Positions 47,376-57,741 of a stretch of DNA of 64,000 bases are shown here, piece by piece. Numbering within the stretch: the first letter of the stretch is position 1; the number at the start of each line of letters is the position of its first letter. Made by a program: the position numbers and the translations under genes. The stretch is from Sergeia podlipaevii (Eukaryota; Euglenozoa; Kinetoplastea; Trypanosomatida; Trypanosomatidae), in NCBI GenBank assembly GCA_030849805.1, contig JASANZ010002258.1:57931-121930 (forward strand), read 5' to 3'. Under the pieces are notes generated by a model. It did not search any database. It worked only from the letters and a program-made list of their open reading frames with translations, and was not told the DNA's origin.

Positions 47376-49351
47376 TGGGAAATATATATATTGTGATAAT
47401 AAAAGACGCACTTTACAAACACACGGCCGCAAACACGCACACACTACAAAAAAAAAAATGAGATACTAGATTATATATATATATATATATATATATAGCT
47501 AGTTAACAGCAAGTTAAATGAAAAATGTGTACCTATCGGTTGTGCGGATATATGCGTAAGTACGTCTCTTCCCTTCCTCACTCTATACTCCTCCGTAAAG
47601 ATGTGTGCGTGTGCGTTTTCTTATACTATGTTCACCAGTGAGATCGCTTACTTCCTAAGTAATGAAGGCACGCACGTGCACACCTTGATGTTAAAAAACG
47701 GGTATATAAAATGAAATCGTGAATGTTCAAAGGGAAAAGGAAAAAAGATAAAATGAAAGAAAATATTAATACTATTATTATTATTGTTTACTGAAGCATG
47801 GAAAGAGGGAGACCATAGGAAAAACGCCAGAGTGTCAACTCAATGAATCTGCATGCAAGTCATACCTTGAGAAGCATCAGTCCCATTCCTCATCTTTCAT
47901 GCCGCAGCCCGTTATGCCCATAGTTCTAGTTTCACGTGTGCGCAACAAGAAATAAAAGAAAAATAACAGGCACGTACACGATCTTCTATACTCCCAAAGG
48001 AGTGCTTTCTTCTTTGCTTTTTTTTTCGAACGTTTGCATTTTGAATTTATTTTGTTTGTTTGTTTCCTTGAAGTGACCAATAAACGTTAATATTTTGGTA
48101 GACATTTTCTTAATTACGTACGTACGCGCTGCTGCACATCGTCACAACACCCAACCCAACAAAGGCAATTATAATACCAAAAAAAGGGGATTGGGGGGGA
48201 CTTCATCGCACATATCTTCTTTCTAATTGAATGAACTGCAACTGCACCGACTCGTACACAACTCCTTCTCGCCCATCCTCAAAAACGACACCTCTCCATC
48301 CTTCTCTATATATTTCCTTACTTTCTTCTTTTTTCTCCTGACGATATCTCTTCCTTGTGACTTTTTTTTCTCCTGTCTTATGCACAACAGCCGTAACATT
48401 GAAGAGGCTTCTTCCCTGCTTGTCCTTGTAGGTGGCTGCACCTTAATCAAAGGAGCAAACAACCACAGTAGTATTGAAAATAGGAGCGAAATATGTATAA
48501 AATCATCTTCTTCTTTTTTTTTTGCCAAGCTGCATGCTGTCGTTGTTCTTGTGTTCAAGAAACTGTACACATTGTAAAGTACGGCATTACGCGTTGAGAC
48601 GGAGAGAGAAAGAGAATAAGAGGGTGGGTGGGGAGCCCAATAAAGAAATTAGTATCATTCTTCCCCAGCCATGTATTCTAGAACTACCCTACATAGGCAC
48701 TTATCTGTGTACCATTTTCTTTTTCCCTCCTTCGCTTTCCTTTCTCTCTCTCTCTCTCCCTCCCTCCCTCCCCCCTCCCTACACACACACCGCATAAACC
48801 AACTTACACCTCCGTACATTGGATGTTTCCCTTTATCTCTCTCTTTATTTCGTTCTTGCACTGGTCCATCACCCCTTCAACTTCCAAAGTACATGTGGCA
48901 CACGCATGTGTATATATATGTGCAAGCGGCTATATGAATCAGCGAGTACATACACGTCAGGCACAAGCTTGCCCCCCATCTCAAAAAAAAAAAAAAAAAT
49001 GAGCCGCTCGTCATTCTCCTGCGTGAGTCAAAGGAAAAGATAATGAAAGAACCCTCCTGCTCTTTCAGTCCTTCACTCCTCTGCCTAACTCTCCCCTCCT
49101 TGTGTTGCACCGTCGGCAAGACACAAGCAAAAAGTTTCTATGCACCGCCTAACGTAAAAAAGCACAGTAAGGAAAAAAAAAGAAGAAATGTAGAGCTCCC
49201 ACAGCGATAGAAATACAAAATTATAATTTCTTTTCTAAAACAAAAAAAAAGGGTCTAGCAACTACACAAAAAAAATAAGAAAAGCCATCGCCAACAGACA
49301 TCAACGTCATGAACACTCATATATGCAGACGTGGACAACAGGTCTGGGCAA
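47376..49351. other. Longest gene-free stretch: spacer between PP2C and MAP kinase
   Basis: 1976 bp. It contains the (TA)n repeat, a C/T-rich block on the plus strand (48718-48780), an A17-A18 run near 48982-48999 and many short homopolymers. Open frames exist on both strands, but all are composed of F/L/S- or K/R-rich runs. A long PP2C 3' UTR or an undetected small RNA could account for the length. Confidence 0.55.
47471..47497. repeat. (TA)n microsatellite
   Basis: About 13 TA units ~95 nt upstream of the MAP kinase start. Confidence 0.9.
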
Positions 49352-50497
49352 CTAGTTGCCACTACCAGACGCCAAGGCCTCGAAGAATGCCTTCTCACGG
49401 CCAGGAGAGGGCCCACGATTGAAAAACGTGCGCTCGGTCTCCACATCAACCTCGTCGCTCATTTCATACGCAGTACGCATCACAGGTGGCAGCTCATTGA
49501 GCTTCTTCTTGTTAAACGCCTTCAGCAGCGTGTAGCGCACCTGAAGTGCCTCCGCGGTGGTCATATGCCCCAGCTCTGCCATCTTGGTGTATGCGGTGCG
49601 GCACGAATCGTGATTGCGCGGGAAAGGTGGGCCGGGCACAAAGGAATGATCGCCGAAGCTAGCTACCTTCGAAGCTCCCTCGGCAACTTGCACGATCATG
49701 CAGGAGATGTTGTCCTTGCTGCCGCGTCGAACAGCCTCGTCGCACACACGGCACGACACCACAGCAATATCGTCCCAGCACTTGCTCATGTTTTCGTGGA
49801 CAAAGTCGCTCACCTCCTCGTTCGAAAAGTTTCCCTCAAAGACACCATCGCAAGCCACAATAATGACATCTCCAGGTTGGCACATAACCGTCGTCACATC
49901 GGGCACGGCAATCACCTTTTGCTCCTTGTACGTCTTGGTACCCCGAACCTTAAAGGCGCCGTCACCGAAGGCGCGAGATACAGCCAGATCGCCGTCAACG
50001 CGGTTGTTGAAAACAGCGCCACCGCATCGGACAATGCGCTCGCGTTCATCAGTATCCACCGGCTTGTGGTCGCGGGTTTCAAATACCACCGCACCATTGC
50101 GAGTGACTAGAATACGAGAATCGCCAACATTCGCGATGATCACCTTTCCTGACTTGTATATGAGACAAAATGTACCTGTAGAGCCACCCTCTATGTCCTG
50201 TTCTAAGTACGCCTCATCCAGCTCCACGCACACCTTCTCTAGGGCCTCAGCGGTGACTGGCTCCGTGAGAGCACGCAGCTTGGCTGGCATCCGTTCAGCT
50301 ACAAACCGACTGCATTTCTCGTTACTGTGACCGTCAAATACGCCAAAGTAGCTGACCTCGTCGCCAACCACGAGCATGTGGGCATCCTCCATAGAGTTAC
50401 GAAATCCATTGAGAGAGGCGCAGCTAGCACTAGTGTACCCGTTGCCGGCACGCTCCACAACTTTGCTAAGGATCGGTTTAGGAAGAACAAGCCCCAT
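49352..50497 (-). CDS. PP2C-family protein phosphatase, possibly N-myristoylated
   Basis: 381 residues from the ATG at 50497; the longer frame upstream lies before the splice acceptor. Metal-binding residues are seen in MEDAH (E37, D38), FGVFDGH (D55, G56), ACDGVFE and SKDN. The SDGLWD box of many PP2Cs reads CDGVFE here. The start MGLVLPKP offers Gly2 as an N-myristoylation candidate, which would place the enzyme on membranes. The C-terminal ~90 residues extend beyond the catalytic core and end in a Ser/Gly-rich tail. It would remove phosphate from Ser/Thr using Mn/Mg. The MAP kinase gene is the next gene downstream, but no functional link is implied. Confidence 0.93.
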   Translation of the reverse strand: MGLVLPKPILSKVVERAGNGYTSASCASLNGFRNSMEDAHMLVVGDEVSYFGVFDGHSNEKCSRFVAERMPAKLRALTEPVTAEALEKVCVELDEAYLEQDIEGGSTGTFCLIYKSGKVIIANVGDSRILVTRNGAVVFETRDHKPVDTDERERIVRCGGAVFNNRVDGDLAVSRAFGDGAFKVRGTKTYKEQKVIAVPDVTTVMCQPGDVIIVACDGVFEGNFSNEEVSDFVHENMSKCWDDIAVVSCRVCDEAVRRGSKDNISCMIVQVAEGASKVASFGDHSFVPGPPFPRNHDSCRTAYTKMAELGHMTTAEALQVRYTLLKAFNKKKLNELPPVMRTAYEMSDEVDVETERTFFNRGPSPGREKAFFEALASGSGN

Positions 50498-50499
50498 TG

Positions 50500-50522
50500 C
50501 TGCAGAGAGAGAGAGATAATAA
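50500..50522 (-). promoter_or_regulatory. Acceptor giving PP2C a 2-nt leader
   Basis: ATTATCTCTCTCTCTGCAG on the minus strand; the AG at 50500-50501 is followed by CA and the ATG. This excludes the 30-codon upstream extension of the frame. Confidence 0.75.
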
Positions 50523-50908
50523 TAGCGATAGCAAGAGTAAGATCTTATTTTGCAAAAAGAGTGAGAAATAGTATAGGTAATACTCACTCACACACACACA
50601 CAAAAAAAAAAGAAGGAAGAAAATAGAGCGCGAATACACAACAAGTGTGGAGCGTTGATGTAAGAGATACAGGTGGTCTAGCGGCGCTGCTATGAATGCG
50701 TATTGAACGTTGCCTCTATACTGTTTGCTTGCCTGTTTCCTACGTTTTAAGAAAAAAAAAAAGGGTCGTGTTGCCGTTTCTGTGAAACAGTGGGTAGACG
50801 AAATCTAGGGCCTGCTGCTAGTGCTGCTTTTTTTTTTCTTTGTCGTTATCGCTGATATTGAAAGAGGGGAGGGAAGAAAGAGAGCAAAGTGTTTCCTCTT
50901 GCCTCTTT

Positions 50909-50936
50909 GTTGGTTGGTTGGTTGGTTGGTTAGTTG
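50909..50936. repeat. (TTGG)n tetranucleotide repeat
   Basis: Six TTGG units plus a variant TTAG unit on the plus strand in the TBC-PP2C spacer. Confidence 0.85.
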
Positions 50937-51562
50937 GACTTTTGTTCTCTCTCCCTCTTTCTATATATATATATAGTAATAAGTTATGTGTGCGTACGTG
51001 TATGTAGTCGGGATGTAGCCTCTTCTTTATCTCCCACCTTTTAACTCAAAGAAAGAAAATAGAGAAGGTGTATTGGTTGATGCACAAAACTCAAAAATAC
51101 GTTCGTCAAACTTAAAAAGAAAAGTGAAGCAATACGACAACGCTGGTAGCAATTAGATTCCCTTTTCCTTGTAAGAAAAAAAAATACTGGAATAACAAAA
51201 AAAAAAATGAAAATAAAGCAAAGGAGCAATAAAAATGCTATGACTGTGGATAACATATGGAAAATGTAAAGTCAAAAGAAAAGAGAAAGAGAAAAAAAAA
51301 AAAGAAGAGAAGAGGATTAAGAGATGACAATGAGCAGTGAGATGCACCAAGCAGCAAGAAGTGAGAACTTATCAGACAGTGTGCGCGCGTGTAATGCACA
51401 CACGAGTAAAGATAATGATGAACAAAAGAAAAAAAATATTTAGGCGTGTCTAAGAAAGTTAGATAGCAACCCAAAAGTCGTCCTTGTGAATACACTATAC
51501 GAATGTACACGCATACTTCGTCGCCTTTTGTTGACTTAGATGCCAGTGAAAACGCGAACTGA

Positions 51563-52819
51563 TCACAAACAAAACAGACCATCGTCATCGTCCTTCTCCA
51601 CATCATCCATCGCCACAGCTAGTGCGTGTCGCAGCAGCTCCTCCGGCTCCCTCACTGAGTTGCACCTTTTTAAGTAAGTAAGCATCTTCTCCATGTCTTG
51701 CGTCAGAAGCGCCTCCTGTTCGGTGTGAAGTAGCGCCACGCACACCTGCAGCACCGCACGCCAGCCACACAGTAGAAACGCATCCCACACGCGCACCACA
51801 GTGGGCATAGGCAAGTGATAGGCGAATAGAGTTAGCAACCACTGAGAAGCAAAGTGCGAGAGGCTAACACCTTCTTTTGCAAAGTGCCCTGCCAGGAGCG
51901 GGAGGAGTCGCTGTACAAGGCGCTCAAGTGCCTGCAGCAAGCGATGCAGCAACGGGAATCCAGGAAGGTACAACTCACGCATACAATACCGCGGACTGTA
52001 CATGAGATGCCGCAGCACTTGAAAGCTCTCTTCCTCAGGCAATTGAATCAACAGCACCGCAGCTACAAAGGACATGCCTTGACAATACCCAACCTCGGGG
52101 TCCACAGTGCCATACGCGCGCAAGACACGATAAAGTGCTGCCTGGCCCATCGAGTGCGGAGTGGCGAAGGCACAGTGAGTGGGAAAGGTACGGCCCAAGT
52201 CACGTCGAATCGACTCACAGGTTGCGTGAGGACTAGAGGTAGGAGCTTGGGGAGAAGGGGGGAGGGGGGTGTCAGGGTGTGTAGAAAAATCGGATACCGC
52301 AGAAACGGAGGAAGCAGTTGACGTATAAAAAGCTGCGGCTCTGTCCGTCGTAAACGAACCCTGCTCGGCCGGGAAAAGAGGCTCTGGAAGAGACACAAGC
52401 GCCTTGTACGCAGCACGGTCTGACGCCTGCTCTGCGGCAGGGCGTTGTAAGGAGCCAGAGAGAAACCCCCACACCAAGGCTCTTGGTACTGAGCCCTGAG
52501 CAGGAGCTACACCACTGGATGGCAAAAGATGCAGGTGCCACTGAGATTGTGTAACTCTCCGCGCCTCCTCCAGAACGGTTACGTGGGGAAACTGGCACTG
52601 AGCGTCATCAGAAGCCTTGATCGCCTCGTGTATAGCCAGATAAGTGGCAAAGCTCCTCAGCCACCAAAGTCCTTCCTCTTCATACTCCTTTCTTGAGACT
52701 GGTGGCGATGCGGCTGCTGGAGCGAGCCGACTGCCTGTGGAAGTGATGTAGAAACCCTGCGAGTCGATAAGTGTGGACTCCCTCTGCGCAGCCATGCCCT
52801 GCGACTCAGCTGCACACAT
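51563..52819 (-). CDS. TBC-domain Rab GTPase-activating protein
   Basis: 418 residues from the ATG at 52819; the longest frame begins two codons earlier with TTG. A TBC domain spans ~105-390. The catalytic fingers are present: the Arg finger R210 in IRRDLGRTFP and the Gln finger Q247 in GYCQGM. A Ser/Pro-rich insert (~165-200) interrupts the early TBC region. The C-terminus is acidic (DDVEKDDDD). It should speed GTP hydrolysis on a Rab and so turn off a vesicle-traffic step; the target Rab cannot be told. The catalytic residues distinguish it from the inactive TBC1D23-like protein in the same window. Confidence 0.9.
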   Translation of the reverse strand: MCAAESQGMAAQRESTLIDSQGFYITSTGSRLAPAAASPPVSRKEYEEEGLWWLRSFATYLAIHEAIKASDDAQCQFPHVTVLEEARRVTQSQWHLHLLPSSGVAPAQGSVPRALVWGFLSGSLQRPAAEQASDRAAYKALVSLPEPLFPAEQGSFTTDRAAAFYTSTASSVSAVSDFSTHPDTPLPPSPQAPTSSPHATCESIRRDLGRTFPTHCAFATPHSMGQAALYRVLRAYGTVDPEVGYCQGMSFVAAVLLIQLPEEESFQVLRHLMYSPRYCMRELYLPGFPLLHRLLQALERLVQRLLPLLAGHFAKEGVSLSHFASQWLLTLFAYHLPMPTVVRVWDAFLLCGWRAVLQVCVALLHTEQEALLTQDMEKMLTYLKRCNSVREPEELLRHALAVAMDDVEKDDDDGLFCL

Positions 52820-53680
52820 AAGCAAATGCGTTCTAAACTACAACAAGATAAAGAGGAGATAATAGTCGTTTCTACCATAAGTGCCCTGATACGCAAAGAC
52901 TCGTCCTGCGCAGATAATTAAACGTGGCATTTGAGGAGAGAAGGGGAAAAAATGAAAATGGATGGTTAGTTAGATGAAACAAGGCACGGGAGGGGGGACA
53001 AAAACGAGCGTCGTACTGCTTTGTTTTATTTTCAAACTCGTCTGTACGTTGCTTTGCTGCCACGATAGCAGCAGAGATATTATATGGTGTTCCTACGTTC
53101 GATATATATATATAAGAAGGTAATCACATCAAATAAAAAGGAAAAACGACAGCATAGCCTACAAAACAAAATACACATCATGATGGTGGTTGACATTAAT
53201 CCTCTACACTACTGCTGAGTGCAGGTTTCAACTCAGGTCGCTGGGCATGGTGCTGAGAACCCAGTCTCTCAATATAGAACGGAATATAAAAAAAGAACAA
53301 AAAAAAAAGATACGCGTACCACAACAAGAAGCGGTCCAAAAAAAAAAATAGAATGAAAAAGATATATATCTTTAAATATTGATGATGATAAAGAAAGCAG
53401 TACATACAAGGCAATCCGACCATTCACTAGGGCCGCCAGCCTCCATTGCTGTTCACATCATACTTCTGTGCACATGACAAGAAAAACCGCCAGGATCGCT
53501 ATTATTATTATTATTATTTTTTTTTTTCAGAAAAAAGGGAGTTACGTTCTCATCAAAAGAAAGACACGCACCCACACAGGGACAATAAATAGAACGGTGT
53601 TGTTGTGTTGACGTTGACAAAAAAAAAAAAGAAAAAAAAATGAAGCAAAGAAGAGAGTAAGAAAGTTCGCACACACATAT
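52820..53680. other. Spacer between the 148-residue gene and the TBC RabGAP
   Basis: AT-rich with (TA)n near 53102-53112, AAT repeats near 53502-53518 and A12-A13 runs. One hydrophobic 75-codon frame (53196-53423, minus) is not convincing, see the rejected list. Confidence 0.6.
52838..52862 (-). promoter_or_regulatory. Acceptor for the TBC RabGAP gene
   Basis: TATCTCCTCTTTATCTTG, then TTGTAG on the minus strand. The AG at 52838-52839 lies 18 nt upstream of the ATG. Confidence 0.7.
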
Positions 53681-54127
53681 TCAGGATCTTTCTGATAGTA
53701 AAGGGAAACTACCAAAGCTCTCGTCATCACCTCCTCTCCTCACAGTCGTCTGCTCGCGACTATAGTCCTCGTCATCATAATCAGATTCTGAGCAAGGCTC
53801 GCTGTCAGTAAAGATTTCTGACTCGTCCTCATCGGTCTCAACCAGTTTTTTATTGCAGCAGCAGCTAAAAAGAATAATGATAGACGCAATGATCGCCACA
53901 ACGCCACAGATGGAGACGAGGATGACAACAAACTTGACTGGCACAGTCTGAAGGTGTTGTTTGGTTGAAGAGGACTCATCACTGCTACCGGATGAGCTGC
54001 TGGCACTTGACATAGCGGAAGCCCCTGCCTCCATTGACGACGAGAAACTATTTATCAAAAATGAGGACGAGTCATCAGCCAAAAGTAACTTCCCTGTGAT
54101 GCCTCTATTCACCTGTGTTGCTGCCAT
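53681..54127 (-). CDS. Small single-pass membrane protein with acidic cytoplasmic tail
   Basis: 148 residues. The N-terminal ~60 residues are Ser-rich (SSSSGSSDESSST), followed by one membrane helix at ~65-87 (VVILVSICGVVAIIASIIIL). A FSCCCNKK motif directly after the helix offers cysteines for palmitoylation. The tail (~95-148) is strongly acidic (ETDEDESEIFTDSEPC, SDYDDEDYS) and ends in a Ser/Leu segment. There is no cleavable signal peptide. The family is not recognised; the layout suits a membrane adaptor or receptor-tail protein. The frame has sensible composition and normal gene spacing, so it is likely real. Confidence 0.65.
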   Translation of the reverse strand: MAATQVNRGITGKLLLADDSSSFLINSFSSSMEAGASAMSSASSSSGSSDESSSTKQHLQTVPVKFVVILVSICGVVAIIASIIILFSCCCNKKLVETDEDESEIFTDSEPCSESDYDDEDYSREQTTVRRGGDDESFGSFPLLSERS

Positions 54128-55019
54128 CTGCGCTGGCTCTTCTCACCTTACATAAAAGTCTAAATAGAGCACTCGCAGAGGAAAGGGGAACAAAGCAAAA
54201 GAGAAAGTCGCAACGATCTCGCGTACTCAAGAAGAATACTTTATATATATACAAAAAAGTAGCTTAGCTCAACTGTAACTTGGGAAGAAGGCATCAAGTA
54301 AAAAAGAAAAGAAAGAAGAAAACGGGAAGACATACTCAAGCTAATCCGCAGTAGCATCACTAAAATTATTCCTGAAAGAGAAGTGTTGATGCGGCGCAAG
54401 AAGAGACAAAATGCGCAAAAAAAAAAAGCATTCTTCAAAAAGATGAGTGTCACTCTCTTTACGTGTGTGCTATTGTGTGGAGCATATAGCTATGCAACCG
54501 TGGATAACCAAGGGAAGAAGGCGAGAGGAGAGAATCTCCCCCCATATATCGTGCTTCAATTAAAAGTAACCAACTCGCTCTGAAGCAGCAATTCTCCGCT
54601 TTTTACATATTACTTCTTTTCATTTTTTTTCCCCTCTAGAACCACATAAATATACACTCACCTGCACGCACCAGGTATTTCATCTATCCAATTATCTTCG
54701 TGTGGACAGCGGTGGTGATAAACACTGAGGGAAGCGACAAACCAAAATAGTAATTGCAATAGCAATGATTTTGAAAAGGTAAAAATGAAAAATAGAGCAG
54801 CTTCAAGGGAAAAATAGATAACAAGAAGAGGAAACCTACGCAGGGCTGGCAGCAGCACATTTATATGACGTGGCAATAGGCCTTCTTTGCAACGCTATAG
54901 GCACAAGTGGTATAGTCCACGTCATCTTCTCTTCACACACCTTTTTTCTTTTCCCTTTCACTTCGCACATCATTGAGGCAATTGCTTCTTCATTGTGAGC
55001 ATACCGCATAGCTTACTCG
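54128..55019. other. Spacer between the hydrolase gene and the 148-residue gene
   Basis: About 0.9 kb, AT-rich. It contains the leader of the 148-residue gene and the 3' UTR of the hydrolase. No gene was found. Confidence 0.6.
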
Positions 55020-56489
55020 TCACTCAACGCTCCACATGCTATCTGTGGACTCCGCCTCTGTGAGACGTGGTTTGGTAAAAGAAATAGGATGTGGTCGGGA
55101 AATGCCGCCCACTTCAATGTCGTCTGGAACGCAAAAGTCGCTCGTGATAGACGCGTCGTCATCCGTTGTAACATGTTCTCCACTGGCACGTGGCATGTCG
55201 AACATTATCCCGCTCTCATCGAGCCCGACCTGGCTCTCGCCTTCAGCCCCCGTAGGACTCACCTGCACTCGTCTGGCCGCGCAGCTCGAGTCGTGTGTAC
55301 TCGTGAAAACCGTCACGCCACCGTCTCCGCCACTGACGCTCTGCTTTTCTGTGGTTAGCCGCGGTGGAGCCGCCACAGAAGCACTGCCCACGGCAGTGCT
55401 AGAGAGCATTGTTGTTGGGCGAGAAGTGGTCACCACTTCGTATGACGTTAAGCCAGATTTTTGATTCAGAGATGCTGAAGCGTTGGTCGCCACAGCAGCA
55501 ACAGTGGCCGTGCTGTGAGGGTCTGCGCCGGACGACGCTGCCTGCTCGCGCGCTGCCTGAGGTTTCTCAATGGTGTAGAGATGAATAAAGGAAGCAATGA
55601 AGCGCTGCATCTGGTAGTCGCGCTCGTCATTGTGGCCACCCTTCACCATGAGATGCAGGCAAGATCCCTGGAAGGCGTCTCTGACCGCCATGGACTGCTT
55701 GGGAAGCACAAAGTCATCCTCCTCGCCGTGGAACAGCAGGCCTGGCACCACGCACTCAGAGGCGTACTTGACCGTATTGAGGTCATCAATGTCAAACGCT
55801 GCGCGCCGCGCAATTCTCTTGCGAATACGCTCTACAATTCCTCTGATGATAGCGCCGGGAATGTACTGCGCGGTGCGTCCGCCATTATTGATCACCAAGT
55901 CCTGAATCACCCAGCGGAGCGAAGCGAAGGGCGAGTCGCACACGACGCAGCGGATGCTGGGATCCTTGGCGGCGTACATGATGGAAGTCACAGCACCCAT
56001 ACTTCTGCCCCACAGCGCAATACCGTCTACCTCCGTAGGCTTACTATTAAGATACTCCGTAACGGCTGCTAGGTCCTGGCGTTCATAGAAGCCCAGGGAG
56101 ATGTTTTCACCCTCCGACATGCCGCTGCCGCAAAAGTCAAATGTAAAGAGCGAGAAACCATGTTCTAAAAGAAACAAAGCCTCGAGACCGTCGTAGCGGC
56201 CTCCGCAATTCGCATGGCAGTAAACTACGCACGGTAGCCTCTCGTGAAGCTCGTCAGTCTTCATAGGACGAAACCATGAGCATTGAATGGTCATTCCACG
56301 CATATTCTCAAGCTCCAAGTCCTCGCGTTCGTACCTCGTTTTGCCAGAGCCGCTAATGCGAAACATCTTTGGGCCTAAGCTGTCTAGTGTGTACTCGCAT
56401 CGTGGAGGCCGTATGATAAAATCGCAGATCGTGTCCATAATGCTGCGGCCACTAGTGAACTGGCTTATAATATCCTTTGCGGAGAGCAT
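55020..56489 (-). CDS. Alpha/beta hydrolase (serine-peptidase-like S9/ABHD17-type)
   Basis: 489 residues from the ATG at 56489; the longer frame begins at TTG. The hydrolase fold occupies ~60-310. The oxyanion-loop motif HANCGGRYD is near 92-100, the nucleophile is S163 in WGRSMGA, the acid is at D258/D259 in HGEEDDFV, and the histidine is H286 in GGHND. A long low-complexity C-terminal part (~320-489, Ser/Thr/Ala-rich) is extra. Kinetoplastid proteins of this type are often annotated as unassigned S9 serine peptidases; related animal ABHD enzymes are thioesterases or lipases. The substrate is unknown. Confidence 0.87.
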   Translation of the reverse strand: MLSAKDIISQFTSGRSIMDTICDFIIRPPRCEYTLDSLGPKMFRISGSGKTRYEREDLELENMRGMTIQCSWFRPMKTDELHERLPCVVYCHANCGGRYDGLEALFLLEHGFSLFTFDFCGSGMSEGENISLGFYERQDLAAVTEYLNSKPTEVDGIALWGRSMGAVTSIMYAAKDPSIRCVVCDSPFASLRWVIQDLVINNGGRTAQYIPGAIIRGIVERIRKRIARRAAFDIDDLNTVKYASECVVPGLLFHGEEDDFVLPKQSMAVRDAFQGSCLHLMVKGGHNDERDYQMQRFIASFIHLYTIEKPQAAREQAASSGADPHSTATVAAVATNASASLNQKSGLTSYEVVTTSRPTTMLSSTAVGSASVAAPPRLTTEKQSVSGGDGGVTVFTSTHDSSCAARRVQVSPTGAEGESQVGLDESGIMFDMPRASGEHVTTDDDASITSDFCVPDDIEVGGISRPHPISFTKPRLTEAESTDSMWSVE

Positions 56490-56915
56490 CACTCGGGGGA
56501 AAGGGGGAGGCAAATAAAAAAGTAGTAGTAAAAAAAAATTGTGGCAATCGCTATTGGTGATAAGAGTTCTTTTTTTTCGCTTAATGTCAAAAGGAAAGAA
56601 GATTTCGCAAGCAAAAACAAACTAGAAGAAAAGAAAAGAAAAAGACGCGTAAGTGTTTGTGCGCTTCAATGTGACTAACAGGAGAGTTTACCTCCTTCTG
56701 ACTATAAAAAAAAAAATGTCAAAATAATATATGAATAAATACAGATGTAGCAAATATATATTAAGCATAATAACAAATAGCAAAAACAGCATGTTGCAGC
56801 ATATGACAATGCAAACCTCTATGTATGTGCTACTAATTATACCGAAAATAAATACTGGCGTAAAGGGGGCCCACAGCAATAAACGGCAAACAAGAAAAAA
56901 AAAATGGAAAGTCAT
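56490..56915. other. Spacer between the PAP2 gene and the hydrolase gene
   Basis: About 0.4 kb, with the hydrolase acceptor at the left and an AT-rich PAP2 3' UTR. Nothing else was seen. Confidence 0.65.
56492..56527 (-). promoter_or_regulatory. Acceptor giving the hydrolase gene a 2-nt leader
   Basis: TATTTGCCTCCCCCTTTCCC followed by CCGAG on the minus strand; the AG at 56492-56493 is followed by TG and the ATG. It is the first AG after the tract. Confidence 0.7.
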
Positions 56916-57692
56916 CTACACATAGGCGGTCCAGCACGTACATATGTGCATGATAGGTACCACAGCGTGGTCTGCTACAGTCAGTACAATGCGTTGGACG
57001 CAAGCCCTGGTGCACAGCAGCGCCATGCACAACCCCAGCAGCATCCCAGTTAGGACTTGCGCTACCGTATGATAACCGTTGTATACACGACCCACACACA
57101 CGACAAACACAATAAAGAAGCACGGCAAGGCAATTCTTAAAGGCATTCTTTCATAGTGTTGATGCTGCTGCTGCTGCTGTCCCCTGTGCGCCTTCGCCCC
57201 TCGTGCCTCCTTCGCTCTAGCGCGGTAACCTGCGGTGCTGACTGGCTGCTTCACCATAAACATATACACAACAAAGAAGGTCATGAACTGTGCGTGGTCA
57301 CTAGGCATACCGTGGGCCGTAGTGTAGTTGGCACCTGCGGCAGGATGTGGGGGTCTGTCATCTTTGATCGCATGCTTAAGAGCTACATTCAGCGCGACAT
57401 TAGCGCATAAAAGGAGCAACAGCGCTAGGGCAGGGAGGGAGCGCGTAGACGGCGCGGTGGCAAGTCCAGACAGAAACACGACGATCACTAGTGGTAAGAG
57501 GGAGGAAACAGCAAATAGGTAGCTTGCATTGTCCCTATCTCTGTATAGGGCCTCTGTCAGAGACAACGAGCTCCATGATAGGGCAGAAAGGTTATCCACT
57601 GCCTTGTTGCTTTCCAAACGCACCGTCACACCCGCAGCACGCTCCTGCTCAGAGAGATGTGTGTAGCGCAAAAATGCGTGCAGAGAATCCAT
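56916..57692 (-). CDS. DOLPP1: PAP2-superfamily phosphatase, dolichyl-diphosphatase-like
   Basis: 258 residues with about four hydrophobic helices. PAP2 motifs: K106-x6-R113-P114 in KHAIKDDRP; P130-S131-D132-H133 in HGMPSDHAQFM; and R202-x5-H208 in GRVYNGYHTVAQV. The context (HGMPS.HAQFM and RVY..YHT..QV, lacking the final Asp of many PAP2 enzymes) matches dolichyl diphosphatases (CWH8/DOLPP1). These recycle dolichyl-PP in the ER after N-glycan transfer. A loop between motifs carries a poly-Gln/His run and is expanded. The N-terminal ~55 residues are hydrophilic. A lipid phosphate phosphatase of other specificity is the alternative. Confidence 0.82.
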   Translation of the reverse strand: MDSLHAFLRYTHLSEQERAAGVTVRLESNKAVDNLSALSWSSLSLTEALYRDRDNASYLFAVSSLLPLVIVVFLSGLATAPSTRSLPALALLLLLCANVALNVALKHAIKDDRPPHPAAGANYTTAHGMPSDHAQFMTFFVVYMFMVKQPVSTAGYRARAKEARGAKAHRGQQQQQHQHYERMPLRIALPCFFIVFVVCVGRVYNGYHTVAQVLTGMLLGLCMALLCTRACVQRIVLTVADHAVVPIMHICTCWTAYV

Positions 57693-57741
57693 ACGAGAGA
57701 TAAGCAGGAGAACAATGGGGGAAAAAAAAAGAGAGAGAAAT
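57693..57741 (-). promoter_or_regulatory. Pyrimidine tract without an AG before the PAP2 gene start
   Basis: On the minus strand a CT/T/C-rich tract of ~45 nt runs directly to the ATG at 57692 with no AG dinucleotide. The nearest upstream AG is near 57780 and the nearest downstream AG falls in codon 15. Confidence 0.6.

Larger units (their letters stand above)
50498..51562. other. Spacer between the TBC RabGAP and PP2C genes
   Basis: About 1.07 kb with the PP2C acceptor at the left end, the TTGG repeat, a short (TA)n and A runs. No gene was supported. Confidence 0.6.

Noticed and set aside
47376..47444. 23-codon N-terminal extension of the MAP kinase
   Set aside because: It starts at GTG and lacks kinase-like sequence; the first ATG in the frame is at 47375.
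48227..48577. 116-codon plus-strand frame in the long spacer
   Set aside because: Low-complexity F/L/S runs, opposite to the transcription direction, and no motif.
49331..50110. 259-codon plus-strand frame
   Set aside because: Antisense to PP2C, whose motifs fully explain the sequence.
50498..50587. 30-codon N-terminal extension of PP2C
   Set aside because: A strong acceptor (CT run, then GCAG at 50500-50501) removes it from the mRNA, and the inner start gives a myristoylation-type N-terminus.
53196..53423. 75-codon hydrophobic minus-strand frame
   Set aside because: Dominated by F, L and Y from T runs; upstream DNA has other ATGs and no clean acceptor. The non-repetitive last ~24 codons are not enough to support it.
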